A stretch of DNA of 64,000 nucleotides from Asparagopsis taxiformis (Eukaryota > Rhodophyta > Florideophyceae > Bonnemaisoniales > Bonnemaisoniaceae), in NCBI GenBank assembly GCA_030407315.1, contig JALQPE010002371.1, positions 62,001 to 126,000 on the forward strand, written 5' to 3'. Within the stretch, counting starts at the first letter, position 1. Every line of letters begins with the position of its first letter. The notes below the pieces were generated by a model. That model was not told the DNA's origin, made no database searches, and saw nothing but the letters and a program-made list of their open reading frames with translations. Shown here in pieces: positions 20,350 to 33,156 of this stretch. Both the position numbers and the translations under genes were made by a program.

Positions 20350-23300
20350 GATCTCTCCCTGTTTCGAGTGCTCCTTTTTTCTCGCATCATAGATTTTTCC
20401 GTTCCTCTTCAGCTTTTGGCTAACGGCTCCTCGAACATCGGCCTTAGAATTACCTATTGGCCTATGGCTGTCTACATCGCTATACCAGCAGATACAGTAT
20501 TATATATGGCCCCGTTTCCTCTTCCCTATTTAACACACGCGGACATCTTCTTGTGTCCTCTTCCACAGGAACTCATCCTTTTCGGCCCTGGTGTCCTTCC
20601 TTTTTCTCTATTAGGGCTGGGGAACTAACATCCTTTCGATGTGACACCATAACTCACCATGTTACAAATAGACTCTGTAAAGATTATCTGTTCGGCCTTA
20701 CAGCCCAAATTAGTACAGGCGACTCGCCTTTGCTATACCACCCTACACCCTGTTTGGATGCCAGGATAGAAGGGCTCGAACGCCTCGAGGCGGTTTACCG
20801 ATTCGGCTTACAGAGAATGCTACCCTCTGCTGAATCGACAAAACCTATGCAATACAGGTATTAAACAAAGTGGCACTACGGAAGAAAAACCTAAAATAAT
20901 GTTCAATTTATTGGTGGCATGATGAAACTGTTGTTAATGTCCCTGCCTATGGATCAAAATCGAAGCCACTCGATGGACAAATGAGGTCAGCAGTTCCAGA
21001 AGTAAGTCGACGTTGCCCTCTTCGTCACGTGCTATTTTCCATTAATGATTTTTCTGGAGCTTGGCAGTTGGCGTCGGAACACGGTCTGTAATTTTAAATT
21101 CTCGCTATGCGAGCATTTGATCAACTTATAGGACAGTAAAAATAGATGGCACTAGAACCATCCTTACCCATTCCAGAAGCATATGATAAGATAATAAAGT
21201 TCACAACGCATTGGAGCCTCTTCAGACGGCCATTTCACCGTTTAATCTTCGTATCTTTCGCAGCCACGATTGGGTGGTTCAACATTTGAAATCCATATGA
21301 TGAGACAGATGCGTATCGTCTCGGAAAGGTTCACCAGCTCGAGAACCTCACAATCTTCAGATGTTGGTTTCGAGGGTACATTATGTATAGACGAAAAACA
21401 ATATTGAGTAGTAGGTGAAGGGTGTAGCGCCGCTTACGGCTTACGCTTGGCAGGAAGCAATGTAGCAACAGGGTGAAAACTGTAATACGAGAAATGTGTA
21501 TCCCACCAATTCGCCGGGCGAGCAGGCAGGGTATCCCCAGAAAATATTACCGGATGTTAAATTAACGGAAGGTTGATATATTTCAATGCTACATTACAAA
21601 CTATGACAGCAACTTGCTAGTATCTATCGGAGGGATCTGTGAAACGGAAGGTGCGACCATGCTGAAGGTACGAGTTCGTGGGCAGCAAGTAAGGATTCGG
21701 ATAGTGAAGCGTACAATAGGATATAGGTCCCATGGAAAAAGGGCCCATCCAGAAAAACATCACCACTTGCAGATGTACTGCTAGCTGTGCGACGTTGCCC
21801 TATTCCTACTTTGATGCCAAATTACCTGAGACTCAGGACAGGGCCGAGTTTCAGAGAAAAGGAAAATCGTTTTGAATTGGTAAAGAACTAAACATACCGT
21901 ACCACAGGATATTTCAATTTCACTATTTTCCTACAGCACAGCATACAAAGATTTCTAGAATTCTTACAGTTTGAATATATTTGCAAATCTATTGAACCTT
22001 TGTTGAAATTTTTCCTGCCGTAGGAGCTCGAAACAGAGTAATGTTTTGTATTTTTATGGCTGCTACTTTGTAATTTCTTTGTATGCCCTTCTCTGTATCA
22101 AATCCTCCTATTTCTACATTCTTCCATTTTCGTTTCTGATAGATTGGTTTATTGGAGGAATTTTGTATCCACTGTCGCAAATAGGTGCTCCATAACTGTG
22201 GTCGATACACTTAGAATGCATGAATACGGGTAAATTTCTCCTCCTTCGATACTGTATATATGAGTGATAGTTATAGGAACTGAAATATTTCTTAAGCTTG
22301 ACGGGGCGAGTGATTTATCCTCACTTTAATATTATTCATTACGAAAAACTATCGACTTCAGACGTTAGTCTTTGCTCAGTCTGCTTTCAATCTAATCGAA
22401 AAATCTTCAAGTACGCTTAATATAGTTTGGCTGGATTTTTCTATTGCAATCCAATACAGGCTAACCGTAAGTTGATCCCTCTATTCGAATCAAAATCAAC
22501 TTTTTTCTGAATAGCGAAAATTATCCTTTACCTTTTTAAGATCATTCTCCAACCGCTCGAAGGCACCCCAATAGTTTTGCGTAGACCACAGCTTTCTACA
22601 AGGCAAAGAGCGGAAGATTTACGCCCTGGTTTATGTCACATAAGAAACTCTATCTTTATTTGGTTCAAGTACTTTTCTACGCTTAGTGCTTCCATTCTCA
22701 GTATTCAGTTATTGGGTTTGAAAGATCTAGTAGTACTTTTCCACTTCAGTGTATGATATTTGATTACTCTGACGACGTCGTATCTATCCAGACTTTGATG
22801 GGAATTCCATTTAGATTTGTGACCTGTATGTGTATTCCTCTGCATTGACGAAGAAGTGTTTGATCACATCCTTTCGGTAAGGTTAAAAACTCAGCTGAGA
22901 TTTCACCAACCCTCACCATTACTTTCGCTTTCGATCGTTTTGAAAGATTAAGAATATGAATTTCAGTTAGTCTAGTTGGATTCGATCTGAATAAACGACG
23001 GTTATTCCTTCCCAAAATGGTTCCGGAAGTTGACATTGTTCGTTGAATGATATTATGCGTTGATGGATATATAACCTCTTCGTTTCGGTGGCTTATCAAA
23101 CACAATTTATCCCTTCTTATCTTTCAGCTCTGGGCTCCTTCGGATGAATCCTATGTTTATCTGATTCCCGTTATATACACGCCGTGTTCTATCCAGGTCT
23201 ATGTGAGTCTGGTATTCTTTCTCTACAGTGACAAGAAAAACTGCGGCAAGTGTCTGGAAATGATGCCATTCGAAGGTACTGATCTGAAATCATGTAACAC

Positions 23301-25347
23301 ATAATCATATCAGATGACGCGTGCATGCTCCAAGACACTGATTTCAGGACAGCGATGCGAGCGTGTGTGTTAGTGGATCTTCCTAGGAAAGTACCCCACG
23401 TATCTAGAAGCTCCTCGTGAAAAATTCTTTTGTGATAGATTGGGTATTTTAAATACTCGGTAGTACACTTGCTCAATTATAATCGATTATGATTCACTTT
23501 TATCAATCATCGATTCGTGTACGAATCTATTCACTCCATTCTTTCAAATGATTGGGCTATCCACTTAGGTGGAACAACTATTCGAAGATTCGTACATCTA
23601 TAACCATTCCGAGACTCCAAACTAGTTGAAAGTTCATGGAATCGTATTTTGATCGAAAAAGTTCCCCAGAATATCTCTATACTGCTCATTGTTAATCTAT
23701 CGAACTCCATAACGATTTTGAAACGGTAAGAATTACTTTCGAAGGCAGAATCACGAAAAATCTGACAGTGGCTTGAGTCAAACTGAAATGAATGGTCCTT
23801 CAAAAATGAAGGGAATAAGGAATAAATTGACTTTCACCGGTATGTTTATCACCTAGACATAATTGTCGAACGAATATCGAAGATGAGATTGTTTTCTGTC
23901 CATTGTTTTGGTCATGCATACTGTCAGTTACTATTTTAAGAAATCTTATGTGTTTGGAAACAACAATTGTAGGTTTTTTTTCTGGAGTGGCCATACCTGT
24001 TTTCCTACATGACTTATATAACCGCATGTATTACAATATTTTTATGACAAGAGAAGTTGCAAAAGTGGACCTGCAGAAGTCACGAAGCGTAGTTTAGTAT
24101 TCACGACTGATAGGGTATATCCTGACGTTGGGATTGTAGTGAGTAGAAAATCCACAAAGCGATAAAGCCACCCTAACGGGGTGCTGAGCCTCGGTAGCAT
24201 GGGTATCTGTAGTAGCGCAAACGAATCTTTGCGTTAACTGCCAATGGTCAGATCACCAAAGATAGTTTCAAATTCTTCAGTCCGTAGAAGCCAGGAGTGC
24301 GAAGCCGACCATCTGACACCGACTCGAGACGTTTGGGCAGCTACCAGAGCTATTGCGTCTAGCCGCCCGTTTAGTCCGACATAATGATCGAAAATAGTTT
24401 ATGGGATTGTTTTCAGGAAGCTATTTTGGTTTCCGAAATAGAATTTACCCTTTCGAAGCTCCTTTTCCACTTCAAAAAAACGGTGCACTCACTTTGGTCT
24501 CTGAATACTATCCCTCTGCTATCCATATTCCTCCTAGGGACCTATCGGCGTTGAAGATGGTAATTTCGACGCACATCTGAACTTTCGGGGATTGAGAATA
24601 CTCTCGCACGCTCAGGTATCATCGTTACATACGTTTACCAACATTTTGTAGCGTGCCGACCCAATTTCTTATTATTCTCGACTCTTCGTAAAGACTCATT
24701 CGTGGTGACCAACTTAACCATAAAGATGATCTTTTCTTGAGCGGCGCCACGCTACGGCTAGTTCTCGTCTGTGGGAAATAATTATGCAAGCTGCGGTTGT
24801 ATGCGTAGACTTCCTACGCATTTCGATTCTTGCTGAAGTTATACTGGTACTCATGCCATTTTCGGTAACCGGAGACCGTATACGGTCTCCTGGTACGTAT
24901 TTTTTGCCAGTATCGCGCACGGGTGCGCGCTATGTTTGATGTTTCCGCTCCGTTTTCTAGATATCCATTGAAGTCGTGGCTTGACTTCGTCGAAGTGGCA
25001 TTTCAGGAACTGTTTCCGTAGCATTTTTTTTGTGCGTTCACGCATGTAGGCAAATTGGCTCGTTTTCATGTATTTCGTCTCCTTGTCTCGGCTTCTGTTG
25101 CTTGGCAATTGTCTCTACGTTACTTTATAAAAATATATTCCGATGAACACGAAAGTGTTTTCTAAATAGTGAGTTTTTTTCACATGTACTCCAGAGAACC
25201 TCCATGTGTGCCACACATATTCCAGTGGAATATGTCTAGCTTAGGAACATCCTTCTTACATCTTCAATTCTTAATGGCGAATGAACTGAAGCATCAGGAC
25301 CTGCTCGACGGAAAAAATCATTCCTCTATCCCTGTTGGGAGACCACT
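20350..25347. other. AT-rich decayed region, no gene recognised
   Basis: About 5 kb with only short ORFs. Minus-strand pieces at 23105-22764 and 25108-24714 read like ordinary protein with Lys/Arg and Ser but match no family I know and are interrupted. They may be transposon fossils. No RNA gene is evident. Confidence 0.4.
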
Positions 25348-25568
25348 TTAGTATACGTTGAAATTCCGAAATTGCAATTATTTGCGACTTTACGCGGAAT
25401 TCGAATTTCGGCGGACTTCAGCGATAACAGCAATGTACGAGCATTGCTGGCGCGTGCGCGCGCAACCAGCACACATGTGCAGCGAACGAACTGGAACGCG
25501 GCCAACGGAAGAACGAGTCCACACGCGCGACCCACAAGGTACTTTCCCATTCGGGGACGTTACGTTAT
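25348..25568 (+). repeat. LTR-like repeat, family 1, truncated copy 3
   Basis: It starts TTAGTATACG and follows family 1 (GAATTCGAATTTCGGCGGAC, ATTGCTGGCG, CCCATTCGGGGACGTTACG) for about 220 bp, then breaks off abruptly. It is more diverged than copies 1 and 2, with small indels, so it is an older insertion. The break coincides with the 3' end of a minus-strand coding remnant, suggesting that this insertion or a later deletion truncated both. Confidence 0.7.
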
Positions 25569-26754
25569 CACATCTTCCATATTTGATTCTTGTTGTTCTT
25601 CTCCGGTTGCAAGATAACTTGCAATGATGATAGCTTCAATTCTCCAGTCACTCCTTGCTGCAAAACTTCTTCTGCTCCTAGACTTCTTTCCAGTTTCGAT
25701 GTTCTTTCCCTGATTCGTTCTGGCTCCTCCCAGCTTAGCCACCAGGGCCTCTTGATTTGTCGTCGGCATACATATGATCCTCAATTCGTCTACATTTCGG
25801 GCGTATACCTTTCTTTGCATCTTGTGACCATCATGATCTGATGCACTTACCGAAATGCGATGGAATGGGTCATTCAGAACAGCTGAACGGCATTTGACAA
25901 TGAAAGAGTTTTCAATACTTTCTGAAGCAATTTGATATGCTTCATCTTCCCTTTAATTAATATGATCCCTTTTACTAGACTTTATGCAGTCCAGAATGGG
26001 TCCGGTCTGTATATCCCTTTTCGCCCATGTGCTCGGTAGCACGACTCGTACCGATGTAGTACAATGAGCTCTACGGCTACTAGACAGTCCTGGAGACTTC
26101 TTTCCAAGCCTAGAGCCGCTTCTCGTTACATCTATTTCACACGTTATATCCATGCTTTGTGGGAAACATGTTTTCAGAATGAACGGTAAAATGACTTTCC
26201 TCATGTACGAGTCGCTAGGTGCTTGATCGGAAATGTCCCGCTTGAAATTAGACATCTCACGCATACTTTCATAGTCCTTTCGTTTCATACGTAGCGTTCC
26301 ACTAAGCAATATTATTGCAGAGAATACTGGCCAGGTTAGCAGTTTATCCACAAGTCCGCGGTCATATTCCGCTGCCTCTTCTCCGTCGTGGTCACCACAG
26401 CTCTCGGTCAAGATTTACTCAGAGCCTATCGTTTCCTCTTTGGTAACTTTTCCAGCCTCAAAAAATCCAATGTGCTCTTCTCCATTGCCACTAGAAATAT
26501 TCTCGTCTTCAACAGTTGCTTTTCCGACGTTTTCGTCCGGTATATCGGCGTGAACCTCGAATGTTTCGTTCGAAACTAGCGGGGTTTCCCATTTTTATGC
26601 CTTGTCCCACTTTCGTATGGGATTGACAACGATTCAAACCTTCTCCGGGTTCTTCGAGGTGTACCTTTCTTCCGAACAGCTGTTCAATTAATCTCTTGTC
26701 TTTGGATTTGAGAGAACCTTGCACAAATTGTGGATTAGTGTCACTAGTTGGCAA
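25560..26754 (-). pseudogene. Decayed copy II of an unrecognised repeated protein family
   Basis: Read on the minus strand, 26411-25953 contains GTLRMKRKDYESMRE, PSDSYMRKVILPFI and VRVVLPSTWAKRDIQTGP, and 25900-25600 contains a DPFHRISV-like segment. The same blocks in the same order occur at 30536-29728 (GTQRMTRAHYEG, PSDSLVRQKILPFL, VRIILPTTWALKDIQTRP, DPFVRTAV). Shared protein motifs with diverged DNA indicate that this was once a real gene. Upstream, 26754-26509 may be an N-terminal piece. Stops and frame changes break it. I do not recognise the family; the PSxSxxRxxILPFL block recalls N-terminal parts of large DDE transposases, but that is only a guess. Confidence 0.55.
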
Positions 26755-28020
26755 CTAATAAGATGGTATCCGTCTCTTTTTAATCAGGCCACTGTAATAG
26801 TTTATGGTACCTATATTTTCTTACCGTTACATCCTATCGAAAACTTCACACTGACTAGTGTCCTACCTAACTCAAGGAAAAGGTGACTTGATTTCCCATG
26901 TTGGGTTCTTCTGCGAGCTTTCATGACTCCAAAGATTCCTGTTTCTTTTTTGAATGAAATACACGAATCATTTACAAATTTAGCTCCAGTACATGGTATA
27001 ATAGGCCTCATTAGTAATCTTGTTATGGTAATAAACTATATATAGATGAGAACACGGTTGCAATTCTCTTTCGCATTGTCTACTACTCTAATCCACAGCA
27101 TTTATTCCATATTTCTTCTTCAGTATGCAGCTAGACATCATTACCAAGACTTTTAGGTTGTTTTGACATTGCGTAGGGGCATTATTTCTATTTCTGCTAA
27201 TTTATCACGTCCAGAAAATTTGACAGATCATCCGCTGCCAAATCGTGTGCCACATCATCTTCTGCCAAATCATCTGCCTTCTGGTTACGATGAGTTCATT
27301 GTGGTGGATGAGCTGTCTATTTAAGGCTGTTGATGCGTGACGTATAGGGCGATTTTATCATCCGAGTATCATTAACATGACAGGTAAGGCAGGTACGTTG
27401 TGGTAGAGGTATCTTTCCCCTCCCTCATTTATTTCCACATGTTTTCAATGAAAGGTAGTGCACTAACCATGAATATCGTTCTTCACTGATCCTATTCTAG
27501 TCTATTGATTCGGAATGCTTGTGGCATAGGTATTGGTTGTAGGTTAGTATGATGAAAGCTTGCAAAAGTAGCTCAATGGTGGTAAGTTTGTGCATTCCAT
27601 TCATACTCATGTCGTTCTTAACCTCTACAATATTTTTCTATATCCGATGGCTAACCTGTTCCAAATCATCTATGTTGGTGTTTATTTGTTTTCATGTCAT
27701 GTTCAAACATGAAGTAACTCGACTTGCTTCCAATTATTCCTAGTTGTAGAGATAGTACGATTCTAGATACAATAGTTCGATTGATGAGTAGTCTAGTCCA
27801 ATGATAGAAATGAAACGGTCTTTCAGGCATCGTTGTCTTTGCTACATAAAACTTTTGATGTCCTTTTAGATCACACTTGGTTATCCCTACACTTTTCCAT
27901 GAAGACCACCGAGAGGGATACTCCATTCTGCCCGACATTTCGTAGCTGCATGCCTGAACATGTGGCTGAAATGGTATTTACACCTGATTCTATCGTCCTG
28001 AATATCAATTGTAGGCACTA
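26755..28020. other. Spacer, no gene recognised
   Basis: AT-rich, short ORFs only. A minus-strand frame at 27011-26811 looks protein-like but is unplaced. Confidence 0.4.
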
Positions 28021-28029
28021 GAAAGTATT

Positions 28030-29290
28030 ACCCTAGGCATCATATTTTACTACTTCCCCGTTCTGTCCGAGTCAGTACCGCCGGGCACTAGATTTTACTG
28101 GTTCAATTTAGACTTCCTGGCAGTAAATTGTACTGTCTCAAGCACTAGTTCCAGGTAGTGAAATGTACTGCCACAGGTAGTACTTTCAGGTAGTACACTG
28201 CACTGACACAGGCAGTAACTGGTACTGTCCTATGCCCCCGCCGAGGACAACACTACCAGACAGTGCTTTACACTGATTTGGAAAGCTCTATAATACATCA
28301 AAATCTACTACTTTTCGTAGTGCTGTGGGGCAGCAATTTGTAGATCTTCAAGCAGTAATGCACAGCAAAACTTCGCAAATACCCAAGCAGCACAGTGCGG
28401 CAGCAATTCACACATCCTGAAACAGTACAGCGTGGCAGTGATTTACACATACGCAAGTAGTAGAGCACGGCAGCACTTTCCACCACGGCAAGTAGTACAG
28501 TACGGCAGCACTTTACGTATCATAAAGCATTACTATCAGGCAACTTTTTCCAGAGAATATCAGCTGCACACTTCTTTGGTTTTACGCATTGCGTCAGAAA
28601 TCATAATTTACTGTCCCCACTCGCTTCTACAGGCAGTAGAATACACAGCCTCGCAGCATGTCTGCTGTCATCATATTCCACTGCATTACTCTACTGCCAG
28701 AACATAGACTTGTCACTACCTGTAAGTACAAAACAAGCAGCACCAAACTGCAGCAGAAATTACTGCTTTGTCCAATAATAGAATGCAGTACATTTCTCTG
28801 CCTCTGGCATGACTTGCAGGCAGTATCATACAGTACATCGGACCTCTATCTAAAAATAGCAAAATGTGCTGCCGTCATTCGGGCCTGCAGCCAGCACAGC
28901 ACGCTGCCGGAAACACTAACTTCTACTGCCACACGGTGCATCGCACACCACCAAATAACTCTGCCCTGGACTACATTCCTGGACAGCATATTTTACTCCC
29001 TCCCCGTGCTTCCCAAGTCAACACAATATACTACTTTATTTTACAGCCCAATGCAGCACAAATCACTGCCAGATACACAATCTAAATCCAGCATCTATCA
29101 CTGCCTCCCACCACTGCCTCACGTCATACATCCAGGCAGTACTTTCTACTGCCGTCGGAAGCACATGGCCACTGCCTCCAGGCAGTGCACTGTCCTGCCG
29201 GCAGGTAGGGCATTAATTTATATTTTTACAGTACTACATTTCACTGCCTCAGGCAGTAAATTTTACTGCCGTACAGTACTACCCCAGGCC
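28030..29290. repeat. Array of degenerate palindromes, GGCAGTA-n-TACTGCC type (left)
   Basis: Dozens of GGCAGTA / TACTGCC half-sites recur, often paired as inverted repeats. Examples are 29252-29270 (GGCAGTAAATTTTACTGCC, nine-base arms), 29135-29153 and 28119-28137. Other half-sites are decayed (CAGTGC, CAGCAC, CACTGCC). The array abuts the C-terminal end of the coding remnant at 30536-29296, and a similar array lies beyond its other side at 32160-33020. That symmetry suggests subterminal binding sites of one transposon. Confidence 0.65.
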
Positions 29291-29295
29291 CGATT

Positions 29296-30710
29296 TCAGA
29301 CACAGTAGTGTTTAGTCTCCGAAACCATTGGAGAACACTCCTGAAACTCGAATTTCTTCATAGTCGGGCTTCCCCATCTCTCGGGCAGGTTTTTGGCATT
29401 AGCAAAGCTTGCGTCCGGTGAAAAGCAAAGTAACATGGTGGATGCTTCTCCGACCTGCTCTTTCAAATACCTGTTCACCAGTACTACGTGTGGAACAATA
29501 TCACCCTCTTCCATTTCAATTGGTAATCGAATGGATCATCACCAGGTGATGACGTCCCCAGCTCGTGTTCCTTTTCCGTCGATTCCTGCCCTGATTACCA
29601 TTGTGATATTGCTCGTAGAGCATGCTGCGTCTCCCATTCCAATAGGTGTGACTTTCGCCGCTGCAGATTCTTTTCGAAATGCACAGCATGCCCACCATCG
29701 TGGCGAGCCTCATAGGTAACTATGGTTCTAGCATGCAGTTCCCACACAAGATGTAACCGCCACTATTCTCCTGTTCGGTTTCCCACCATCTCTGTCATTC
29801 TTCCTGAATCCCTTTGCTCTTTCGATGACGGCAACCTGACGAGCTCCTGGATGACATCGGATTCGAATTGCTGTTCCATCAGGTACATACATGTGCTTCA
29901 AACCCTTTTTCCCATTTCTGTCAATGGGAACAACTGCTGTGCGAACGAATGGGTCGCTCAAACACCCCTCCTGCACTTTGCAATGAACGAATCTTCAATG
30001 CTGCACTCTGCGGATGACTTTTCTCCTTCCGAGCTTCCATTGTTCGCGTCATTGCGGGATTCTTTAAAGATTGGTCGAGTCTGGATATCTTTCAGAGCCC
30101 ATGTGGTTGGGAGTATAATACGAACTTTCGCCATTCCTCCACAATTGTCTCTGGAATCTGTTGTTCCACGGATTCCTACTGCACTTCGGTGCTGTGCAGC
30201 TCTTGCGCCGCTCTTCCGAAAGTCTACTGGAAACTCGATGTCACAGCTCTTTTCATAGCAGTGTTTCCTCAGGAATGGTAGTATCTTCTGTCGCACCAGA
30301 GAGTCCGACGGGACATGTTCACTTGGATCTCTGCGGAAGTTCGTTCCGAACTGGCTACCTTCATAGTGGGCTCTTGTCATTCTTTGGGTTCCACTTATCT
30401 GAAGAGCCCCATTCATCGCAGTCCATCGCAGTAATTCCTTGAAATCACCACATGCTTCCTCCTCGGCATTCCATTCTATCGGTCCTCCATTTGAAATGGA
30501 ATGAGAACCTCCTTCGGTTTCTTTTTCCGATTCCATTAACGTGTTCGGTGCTACTTACATGTTACTTCCAGCTTCTTCGTTGCTGCTGTACACATCAATA
30601 CCACGTTCTATTGTGTCACCCATACGGATTGAGGACTCCAATAGGTCATCTGTGGTTCACTCACGTCGTAGCTCATTACCTACCAGACTTTCTCCGTTGA
30701 TGCAGGCTGC
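29296..30710 (-). pseudogene. Decayed copy I of the unrecognised repeated protein family
   Basis: The clearest part is 30536-29958, 192 codons from ATG: acidic start, then GTQRMTRAHYEG, PSDSLVRQKILPFL, a variable Ser/Arg stretch and VRIILPTTWALKDIQTRP. A further frame, 29976-29728, carries LSDPFVRTAVVPIDRNGKKG and a basic PNRR tail; 29514-29296 is another piece (GDIVPHVVLVNRYLKEQ). All three recur in order, or partly so, in copy II. Upstream, 30710-30560 reads as plausible coding (RMGDTIERGIDVYSSNEEAG) and ends at a GTAAGT donor-like site, so the live ancestor may have been spliced. It is flanked by palindrome arrays on both sides, which suggests transposon origin. Function unknown. Confidence 0.55.
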
Positions 30711-31604
30711 ATCACTGCTGCGGATTTATCCCTGCAGTTTCCCAGGAAGCTGTCTACTGGGACCGGCCACATTCAGTGCATCAAATATCGCCTTTGTCCT
30801 ACGACTTGTTTTTTCGAATAGGAGTCCGTTTCGGAGCTATCCTGATGTTTCTGTTCTTTTCTTCTTCGCTCATTTGTGGTGCAGAGAATATAACTCTAAA
30901 CTTCTACGACATGACTACTATCTCAATACAGTACAAATTTTAACCGTTACGAAACCTTTTCATGCTTCCATTCGATCGAATGAAATGGTTTACCACATTA
31001 CTTTGTCCTGCGCTTATTACCTTCTTTGGAAGGATTGTTATTTTATTCAGGCTGAATTTGCTCAAAATCGTTTTGTTATCTTGTATCGCTTTCCATAAAC
31101 AAAAATCTGGCCAAGACGTGTCCATTTCCGTTTATTACGCGGTGATACCCTAAGCATTATTACTGAATCATACATTTATATATTGCAATGCAGATTCACT
31201 GCTCGCTTGCGACCTGAAAATAAAATAATTCTTACCACACTGCTGTGTCCATACCTCCCCCATCCATGTGGCGTTCTTTGCCTGCCTGCCGAGTGTACCA
31301 GAGCATGTAATGACTTCATCGATATATACCATCCCGTCATCACTGGAGGCGCTGACTTCTCGTCCAGGAAAGTGTGCCATTTTTCTTACTCCTCACCCCA
31401 TTTCTTTATGCCCCATATAATAGTGTTTATCCTATATTTCAGAAGTTATGACGTCATTCTAGACTAGAAAAGAGAGGCCATATTGTGCGCCTCTTCTGCC
31501 AGATCATGTGCCTCTAAGCGAAGTTCGCTCCCTACGCATGTTTTTGTCGGTCCTCCCATCGCAGCGCTCCGTTTCAAAATTTATTCTTCTATTGTTCTCT
31601 TCCA

Positions 31605-31816
31605 GATCATTTCCGCCCGCAGAGTGCTACTTAAACGGCAGATTCTGGAAATCCCTGTTTCCATCTCCGTATCTTTCGGAATATAGCTCCAGTAATTCCG
31701 CTTCCAGAGCGCTTCCAGAGCGGAATTACTGGAGCTATATTCCGAAAGATACGGAGATGGAAACAGGGATTTCCAGAATCTGCCGTTTAAGTAGCACTCT
31801 GCGGGCGGAAATGATC
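31605..31816. repeat. Perfect inverted repeat, 98-bp arms, 16-nt loop
   Basis: Positions 31605-31702 are the exact reverse complement of 31719-31816, with no mismatch seen over 98 bp. The loop holds a CTTCCAGAGCG-type direct repeat. Just outside, 31817-31860 carries a diverged further copy of the arm's inner end (CTCTGGAAGCGAAATTACTAGAG). It could be a foldback/MITE-like element or a recent inverted duplication; an assembly artefact is possible. Confidence 0.9.
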
Positions 31817-31859
31817 TCGCTCTGGAAGCGAAATTACTAGAGCTATGTTTCGGAACGTA

Positions 31860-32159
31860 TACGTTTCCACATTTCACAACGCTAACCCAGTATTCTCTTG
31901 GTTATCTATTTTTCCATGTGTTCGTCGGTAAGTTTTCCACTTCTCCTTTCATTTGTCGCTGAATCTTATCCATTCTCTATTTATTTTCTGCTCTGCCTGT
32001 GAGCACATATTTTGAATTGGGATGCAATTGTAATCGTTAAGGTACTTTAGTCTCCTACTCACCATCAATTTCCCACCCCAACTCAATGTCACTTAATCTT
32101 TTCCTTTCCCTACATCATTTTTCTCTTCTTCTATTCATTTTCTCGTTTATTCATGCAGC
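31860..32159. other. Spacer, no gene recognised
   Basis: AT-rich pyrimidine-biased sequence without ORF or repeat of note. Confidence 0.4.
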
Positions 32160-33020
32160 TCAATCAGTATATAGATTTGTGGCCTTCTCTAGTAGTTTTT
32201 TACTCGTCAGAATAGTACTAGTTATAGTAGAAGTAGTTTGAAGATAGCGTAGGACAGCACAGGTTCTTTCAACGCTTCTGACATCATACAGTGCCATGCA
32301 GTGTTTCGGGTCATCATTATAGTCAGTTAACTTTCTTTCTGTCCACTCTGTCCAGCGCTGTACCCAGATATGATGTACTTTGCTGTTTCCGGAGCTGTTG
32401 TGATACAGTACAAAACACTGCTCCACCCGCTGTAAATCACTGTTCCAGCACACTGCCTGAGACATTGCCTCGTTCTATCCGCCCGCATCAAACCAGACAG
32501 CTCCAATCGCTATTTCGCCGCGTCATTCTAGCCACTACATTTCACTGTCTCCGGCTAATGCTAAGCGTTGTACCCATATATAATGAGTTTTTCTACCTAC
32601 GATACCTTTCGCAGAGAGTAGAAATCACTGCCGCATGCAATGTAATGTTCTTTCTCTAGGTTCTGTCTGCAGGAAGGTCACGCACTGTCTACTCATCCTA
32701 TCTGAGACCGCGTGCCGAGCTGTTTCCATCTTATGTCTCCGGAAACGTATTTCACTATCCGGCCGTTTTGCCTCCGCCAATACACAACACTTTCCGCCAA
32801 CACTGTAGAGTACAGTAGATTCAATCATTTTACACTGTTAAATAGTTCATTACTTTTCACTACCTCCATCCCCTGCCGTAGACAATGTCTGCAGAAAGTG
32901 TTTTTACTGTCTGATCCAGACTTCCGTATTGTCTGTCAGACAGTGCAAAACTCTATCTCCAAATGTGGCATTAATTTTTACTGTCCCACTATCGTCAAGT
33001 ACCGTCTCAGACTGTAATTT
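32160..33020. repeat. Array of degenerate palindromes, CAGTG/CACTG type (right)
   Basis: Sparser counterpart of the array at 28030-29290, with recurring CAGTGC, ACAGTAC, CACTGCC and GCAGTGTT half-sites and short inverted pairs. It lies on the other side of the coding remnant at 30.7-29.3 kb, about 1.5 kb upstream of its start. Confidence 0.45.
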
Positions 33021-33156
33021 TTAGTATCCTAACTTTCTTCTTTAGCTTCCGGTTTTCGTTAGTCGCCAAAACCTCTTCCAGTAGCTGCGGCATGTCCTCT
33101 TGGACCTGAAGCAGTTCCTCCCACGTCACATCCCTGTCATTAGGCAAACCCTACAA

